Shown here: positions 59,540 to 64,000 of the stretch, in pieces
How positions within the stretch are numbered: the stretch's first letter is position 1
Layout of the letters: each line of letters begins with the position of its first letter
Source: Cyclobacteriaceae bacterium
GTDB lineage: Bacteria > Bacteroidota > Bacteroidia > Cytophagales > Cyclobacteriaceae
Direction: 5' to 3'
DNA: 64,000 nucleotides
Assembly: GCA_030584025.1 (NCBI GenBank)
Contig: CP129487.1
Location: 3,873,001 to 3,937,000, forward strand
Position numbers and translations under genes: made by a program
Notes under the pieces: model-generated
Told to the model about the DNA's origin: nothing
Databases searched by the model: none
What the model saw: only the letters and a program-made list of their open reading frames with translations

Positions 59540-60381
59540 TTTTTAGCGCTAACCATCGTGGGCATGGCTTTATAACGAATCTTCTGCAACCGGTTTGTAA
59601 GGTTAACCTTTTCTTCTTCCTTAATCGAAATTGTACCAAGTGCTGTCAGCATTACTGACGCGAATTCTTCAATTCGTGCTGACGTGTAGTACCCGGTAGC
59701 CTTTTCCAATTGAAGGGCCGCACGTTGTAAATCTTTTTTGTTGTAAGCCTCTATCGCGTAGTTGAAATACAACAAACCAATCAGCTCTTCTTCGGTTACG
59801 GTATTGTAGGTTGAGAATGAAAAATCGTAATAGGATTCAATCCGACTCGAATTGTCCGGTGTATCATTTTGATAGCGGGCAATATGGGCATCGATATTTT
59901 CTTTCTCATGAATAAATCCATTCATGCCATTGGTTGCTTCCAGCAACACATCGCCTTTGGAGGTATGGGCAATAATGAATATGTGGTAATTTGTTTCGAT
60001 AACATCGTGCGGAATGTCGAAGTGATTCAGAATAGTGGAGTAGAGAATGGTGCCCGACAAACAATTGTAGGTTCCACGTGCAAAAACATCTGCAAAAGAT
60101 CCAGTTTCCGAATATCGTTTCAAAAACAATTGATGTGTACGATAGAAAACAAACTCCAGAAACTGACGGTCATCTTTAAATTGTTCGCGCTTGGACGAAA
60201 GCCTGTTCAAAAAGTTTTCCCAGCGGGTTAGGTCAACTTCAGCATAATCGGCTGTGGCCAGGTAGGGTTCCAATAGTGCCCGTTCTCGCGGAATTTCATT
60301 TGAAGCATAGCACCACTTCATCCCCACGGCAAAGAGGATCAGTAAAAAGGTTCGATATGTTGTGATTCGCTTTGACAACAT
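59536..60381 (-). CDS. transglutaminase-like cysteine peptidase-fold protein, exported
   Basis: A 281-residue protein with an N-terminal hydrophobic signal or anchor (YRTFLLILFAVGMKWCYAS). Candidate catalytic residues are Cys in ARGTYNCLSGTILYSTIL near residue 110, His in ETNYHIFIIAH near 133 and Asp/Glu around LLEATNG, the order found in transglutaminase-like and SirB1-type proteins. The C-terminal ~80 residues are helical and TPR-like (NKKDLQRAALQLEKATGYY). Substrate unknown. It converges on the OmpA-type gene with a 4 bp overlap of stop codons. Confidence 0.62.
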   Translation of the reverse strand: MLSKRITTYRTFLLILFAVGMKWCYASNEIPRERALLEPYLATADYAEVDLTRWENFLNRLSSKREQFKDDRQFLEFVFYRTHQLFLKRYSETGSFADVFARGTYNCLSGTILYSTILNHFDIPHDVIETNYHIFIIAHTSKGDVLLEATNGMNGFIHEKENIDAHIARYQNDTPDNSSRIESYYDFSFSTYNTVTEEELIGLLYFNYAIEAYNKKDLQRAALQLEKATGYYTSARIEEFASVMLTALGTISIKEEEKVNLTNRLQKIRYKAMPTMVSAKN

Positions 60382-60494
60382 TACCTGAATGTTAAGCCAT
60401 TGTTAACAAAATTAACATGGCAGTAATAATGCGCAAGGGACTTAACATTAACTTAACATGAGCATGGATTCAGGATTTTATATACCTTGGTGAA

Positions 60495-61931
60495 ATGATG
60501 CCCAACCTCGAAGAAAAGCTGGTTTCTGACTGGATTAACGACCTTTTTAAACGTCAGCAGGAGTATTTGCCTACCCTTCGAAAGGAGCCTGTTTCAACAC
60601 GGAAGGCTCATCTGAAAAAACTGAAGCAGTGGGTCTTGTCGCATCGGCCCATGATTCAGCGGGCCGTTTATGCCGATTTTAAAAAGCCTGCGGCTGAGGT
60701 TGATGGCACCGAAATATTTCCGGTGGTGGATGAAATCGCGCATGCATTGGCTAACCTTGATCGGTGGACCAAGCCCAAAAAAGTTGATGCGCCCATAACC
60801 ATGCTGGGCACACGCAGCGTAATTGTTGCCGAGCCGAAAGGAGTTTGCCTGATTATTGCCCCATGGAATTATCCGTTCAACCTATGCGTGGGCCCATTGG
60901 TTTCTGCATTGGCTGCCGGTAACAGTGTTATTATTAAGCCATCTGAAGCAACAGCAAACACATCTGCCTTGATAAAGAAAATGTGCGATGATCTGTTTGA
61001 AGATCGTGTGGTTGCTGTGTGCGAAGGAGGCCTTGAGGTTTCGCAACATTTATTAAAACTTCCGTTCGATCATATTTTTTTCACCGGTAGTCCGGCCATC
61101 GGTAAGGTGGTGATGAAAGCCGCAGCCGAAAACCTTACTTCAGTTACACTTGAGTTAGGCGGAAAGTCACCCACATTAGTAACGCCATCAGCCAACCTGA
61201 AAGATGCAGCCAGGCGTATAGCGGTAACCAAGTTTATCAACAACGGACAAACCTGCATTGCGCCCGACTATGTGCTGGTTCATGAATCCATTAAAGATAA
61301 ATTAATCGATCGCCTGAAGGAAGAAGTGAAGACGTTATTTCAAGAAGGGGATAAGCCGCTTGAGCAATCGCCACACTACGCCCGAATCGTTAACGAAAAA
61401 CATTTTGCCAGGCTAAGCAACATGCTGCGAGAATTGGTGGAGAAAGGCGCACAACTTCATCTCGGTGGACGAGTGGATGCAGCCGATCAGTTCATTCACC
61501 CGGTTATTGTTTCGGATATACCGGCCGGAGCACAGATTATGGAGGAGGAAATATTTGGCCCGTTATTGCCGATCCTTACCTACAAAAATCTGAATGACGC
61601 CATTCGGCTGATTAACAGCAAACCAAAACCACTCGCACTTTATATTTTCGGATCGGATACCCGTGAAAGAAAACAGGTGTTACGGGAAACATCAGCCGGA
61701 ACAGTTTGTATTAACGATTGTGCCATTCAGTTTTTACATCACAACATACCTTTTGGGGGTGTAAACAACAGCGGTATTGGCAAATCGCATGGGTATTTTG
61801 GTTTTCTGGCGTTTTCCAACGAAAAGCCCGTTTTACGTCAGCGAAGCGGCCTTACTTCCATCAGCCCGTTGTATCCACCTTATACCCCGGGCGTTAAAAG
61901 AATCATGGACTGGCTGCTAAAATTAATTTAA
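60495..61931 (+). CDS. aldehyde dehydrogenase family protein (class 3-like)
   Basis: A 478-residue enzyme. NAD(P)-binding and active-site motifs are present: APWNYPFNLCVGPLVSALAA near 125, FTGSPAIGKVVMKAAAENLT, the general base Glu in LELGGKSPTLV near 220 and the nucleophile Cys in NNGQTCIAPDYVLV near 255. The C-terminal segment (PFGGVNNSGIGKSHGYFGF then a hydrophobic tail) is like class 3 fatty-aldehyde dehydrogenases. It oxidises aldehydes to acids. The gene has its own upstream region; both neighbours are transcribed separately. Confidence 0.93.
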   Translation: MMPNLEEKLVSDWINDLFKRQQEYLPTLRKEPVSTRKAHLKKLKQWVLSHRPMIQRAVYADFKKPAAEVDGTEIFPVVDEIAHALANLDRWTKPKKVDAPITMLGTRSVIVAEPKGVCLIIAPWNYPFNLCVGPLVSALAAGNSVIIKPSEATANTSALIKKMCDDLFEDRVVAVCEGGLEVSQHLLKLPFDHIFFTGSPAIGKVVMKAAAENLTSVTLELGGKSPTLVTPSANLKDAARRIAVTKFINNGQTCIAPDYVLVHESIKDKLIDRLKEEVKTLFQEGDKPLEQSPHYARIVNEKHFARLSNMLRELVEKGAQLHLGGRVDAADQFIHPVIVSDIPAGAQIMEEEIFGPLLPILTYKNLNDAIRLINSKPKPLALYIFGSDTRERKQVLRETSAGTVCINDCAIQFLHHNIPFGGVNNSGIGKSHGYFGFLAFSNEKPVLRQRSGLTSISPLYPPYTPGVKRIMDWLLKLI

Positions 61932-61985
61932 CGACAGGACGTTTTTCATCCGGTTAAACGAACGTTTTTACATCAATCCGTTTTG

Positions 61986-61993
61986 TAATTTTG
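61986..61993 (+). promoter_or_regulatory. -7 promoter box of the AsmA-like gene
   Basis: TAATTTTG matches TAnnTTTG, 37 bp before the ATG at 62031, implying a leader of about 30 nt. No TTG at the standard -33 spacing was found. Confidence 0.4.
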
Positions 61994-62030
61994 TAATCTC
62001 TTACGTTTTCACGTTATAAATGACCCGTTT

Positions 62031-64000
62031 ATGTTGAAGAAAATCCTGATTGTTATTGGAATTGTTTTCGTAGTGCTGTTAGCCGCTGCGCTTATTCTTC
62101 CGGTTGTTTTTAAAGATGATATTAAGGCTGCCATTGATAAGGAGCTGGCAAAATCCATCAATGCCGATGTGGTATTTGATGCAGATAATTTCAGCCTGAC
62201 GCTTTTCCGGAATTTCCCCAACATTACCGTTGAGATGCGCGACTTTGGCGTAATCAACCGCGAACCATTTGCCGGTGAAGTGTTATTCGCAACCGAACGC
62301 CTGGAAGTTGAAGTAAACCTAAAGGATGTATTGTTTGGCGATCAACTTCGGTTAAAGGGCATCACGTTGGTCAGCCCGCTGATCAATGTTAAGGTATTGG
62401 AAGATGGCCGAGCAAACTATGACATTGCCATTGCTTCGGAGGAGCAGGAAGTAACTACGGAAGAATCGGGTGATTTTTCATTTGGCATCGATCACTGGGA
62501 AGTGATCGATGGTGACATTACTTACGATGACCTTTCCTTGCCGTTTTTGTTAACATTGAAAAACGTAAATCATTCAGGTAGTGGTGATTTTACCCAGGAT
62601 GTCTTCGATCTGAAAACATCCACTACAGCGGATACGGTAACAGTAAAATATGATGGCATGGAATACCTGACTAATAAACGTGCTGCTATTGATGCCATAA
62701 TTTCTATCAGCGAAGAATACACAAAATATACCTTCAAGGAAAACAGCGCAAAGATCAACGACTTTGCCATGAGCTTTGATGGCTGGTTTAAAATGAATGA
62801 GAATGATTATGGCATGGACATCTCATTTAACAGTCCGAAGAATACATTCAAAAGTCTATTGTCGTTGGTGCCGGGTATGTATTCTGAAAGTTTCACTGAC
62901 ATAAAAACAGATGGCGAGTTGCAGTTTGCTGGTTTTGTAAAAGGCACGTACAGTGAAACTCAAATGCCGGCCTTCCAGGTAAACCTGAATGTGATGGAAG
63001 CCATGTTTCAATATCCTGATCTGCCAACGGCTGTAAATAACATTAACCTGAACATGTTGGTGGATAACAGAGACGGCAACATCGACAACACCGTAATTGA
63101 TGTGAAGAAATTCCATATGGATTTTGGTTCCAATCCGTTCGATGCGCGTGCCCTCATCAGCAAACTCTATCCCACGGAAGTGGATGCGAACATCAATGCA
63201 AAACTTAACCTGGCCGAACTCTCAAAAATGTTTCCGGTTGAAGGAATGGAAATGCGCGGCAATTACGCCATCGACTTAACAGCAAAAGGTGTGTATGACA
63301 GTTTGAAGAAAACCATTCCTTCCATCAACGCCATCATGTCGCTGGCGAATGGGTATGTAAAAACATCGGAGTTCCCATTACCGCTACAAGATTTAAAGTT
63401 CAATTCGAGCGTAAAGAATACCTCAGGCCGCATGGCTGAAACGTTCATTGCGGTAAATGATTTTTCGATGGTGATGGATGGTGAAAAATTTTCTGCTGAT
63501 ATGCTCATTCAAAACCTGGAAGACATCACCTGGGATGTGAAAGCAAACGGAGGCATTGATCTTGAAAAAATCACAAAGATATTTCCTGTAGAGGGCATGA
63601 CATTAGCTGGAAAAGTTAAGGCCGATCTGCAAACCAAAGGAAGGATGTCGGACCTGGAAGCGGAGCGTTACGACAAACTTCCTACAAGCGGCAATGCTTC
63701 ACTGCGTGAATTCAAATACGAATCCACTGATTTACCCTATGCCGTTACACTGGCTCAGGCGGATATGAGTTTTGATCCACGAAAAATTGATTTGAAACAA
63801 GTAACCGGAACAATTGGCAAAAGCGATTTCAATGTAAACGGTTCGGTGTCCAACTACATGGGCTATCTGTTTAGCCCCAATCAGTTGCTGAAGGGTTCCA
63901 TGAATTTTTCATCAACCCTGCTTGATTTGAATGAGTTCATGACCGAAACAGAAGAAACAACAGAAGAAACAGAACCTTATGGTGTTATACCAGTACCTGA
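62031..64000 (+). CDS. AsmA family protein, C-terminus beyond the window
   Basis: The frame is open from the ATG at 62031 to the window edge, 656 residues. The start MLKKILIVIGIVFVVLLAAA is a single membrane anchor. What follows is the AsmA N-terminal pattern: AKSINADVVFDADNFSLTLF, RNFPNITVEMRDFGVINREP, LFATERLEVEVNLKDVLFGD, then repeated beta-strands that read as the beta-groove of AsmA/TamB-like proteins. Such proteins span the periplasm and move phospholipid or control outer-membrane assembly. A Glu/Thr-rich stretch (TETEETTEETEPYG) appears at the end. Confidence 0.85.
   Translation, partial: MLKKILIVIGIVFVVLLAAALILPVVFKDDIKAAIDKELAKSINADVVFDADNFSLTLFRNFPNITVEMRDFGVINREPFAGEVLFATERLEVEVNLKDVLFGDQLRLKGITLVSPLINVKVLEDGRANYDIAIASEEQEVTTEESGDFSFGIDHWEVIDGDITYDDLSLPFLLTLKNVNHSGSGDFTQDVFDLKTSTTADTVTVKYDGMEYLTNKRAAIDAIISISEEYTKYTFKENSAKINDFAMSFDGWFKMNENDYGMDISFNSPKNTFKSLLSLVPGMYSESFTDIKTDGELQFAGFVKGTYSETQMPAFQVNLNVMEAMFQYPDLPTAVNNINLNMLVDNRDGNIDNTVIDVKKFHMDFGSNPFDARALISKLYPTEVDANINAKLNLAELSKMFPVEGMEMRGNYAIDLTAKGVYDSLKKTIPSINAIMSLANGYVKTSEFPLPLQDLKFNSSVKNTSGRMAETFIAVNDFSMVMDGEKFSADMLIQNLEDITWDVKANGGIDLEKITKIFPVEGMTLAGKVKADLQTKGRMSDLEAERYDKLPTSGNASLREFKYESTDLPYAVTLAQADMSFDPRKIDLKQVTGTIGKSDFNVNGSVSNYMGYLFSPNQLLKGSMNFSSTLLDLNEFMTETEETTEETEPYGVIPVP

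Overview
The window looks like a chromosomal segment of a gliding Bacteroidota bacterium, probably order Cytophagales. The evidence is a GldB-type gliding lipoprotein, a full-length tricorn-protease homologue, MacB/FtsX-type permeases without a nearby ATPase, many signal-peptide and lipobox proteins, almost no Shine-Dalgarno sequences, and several -7 boxes of the Bacteroidota type TAnnTTTG. Genus cannot be fixed from sequence alone. No rRNA, tRNA, CRISPR array or intact insertion sequence was seen.

Layout. 1-5.8 kb: the 5' part of an S9 peptidase, a GNAT acetyltransferase, a short gene plus MNT-type nucleotidyltransferase pair, a DUF2214 membrane protein, a divergent DAACS-type transporter overlapping an ATP-grasp-like gene, and a TPR-like lipoprotein. 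5.8-6.4 kb: a GIY-YIG gene between palindromic dispersed repeats. 6.4-10.3 kb: an FtsX-type permease and an HTH/nucleotidyltransferase pair preceded by two matching operator palindromes. 10.7-16.8 kb: an AT-rich accessory island (see below). 16.9-21.1 kb: repeat-rich DNA on both sides of the tricorn homologue, including a 120 bp MITE-like element and a two-copy 182 bp tandem repeat. 21-32.6 kb: an alpha/beta hydrolase with its TetR regulator, an esterase-like lipoprotein, a receiver/histidine kinase pair, and various metabolic and stress genes. 32.7-44.2 kb: polA, a threonine dehydratase-like enzyme, an M1 peptidase, HupE, a DUF6702-like protein, gldB, tpiA, a third nucleotidyltransferase and prmA. 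44.2-64 kb: mostly cell-envelope genes (a 1587-residue secreted protein, an M20 dipeptidase, DsbD, an M23 peptidase, patatin-OMP, two OmpA-type proteins, ALDH, and an AsmA-like protein running off the end).

The most interesting region is the island at 10.6-16.95 kb. On the + strand, a thymine-glycosylase-like HhH-GPD protein (Mig type, with Tyr124/Asp142 and a 4Fe-4S cluster) is followed after 1 nt by a candidate PD-(D/E)XK restriction nuclease. Converging on them from the - strand are a cytosine-5 DNA methyltransferase, a protein with a DGQHR-like motif and a HEPN-like protein, packed end to end. The methyltransferase has two unusual features: an N-terminal domain resembling the arm-DNA-binding domain of Bacteroidota tyrosine recombinases, and an extra ~195 residues between motifs VI and VIII. 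Four GTCCGT direct repeats overlap its predicted promoter and could be the target of that domain. I infer a restriction-modification system with built-in repair of deaminated 5-methylcytosine plus two additional effector- or sensor-like genes. A 12 bp direct repeat flanks the island.
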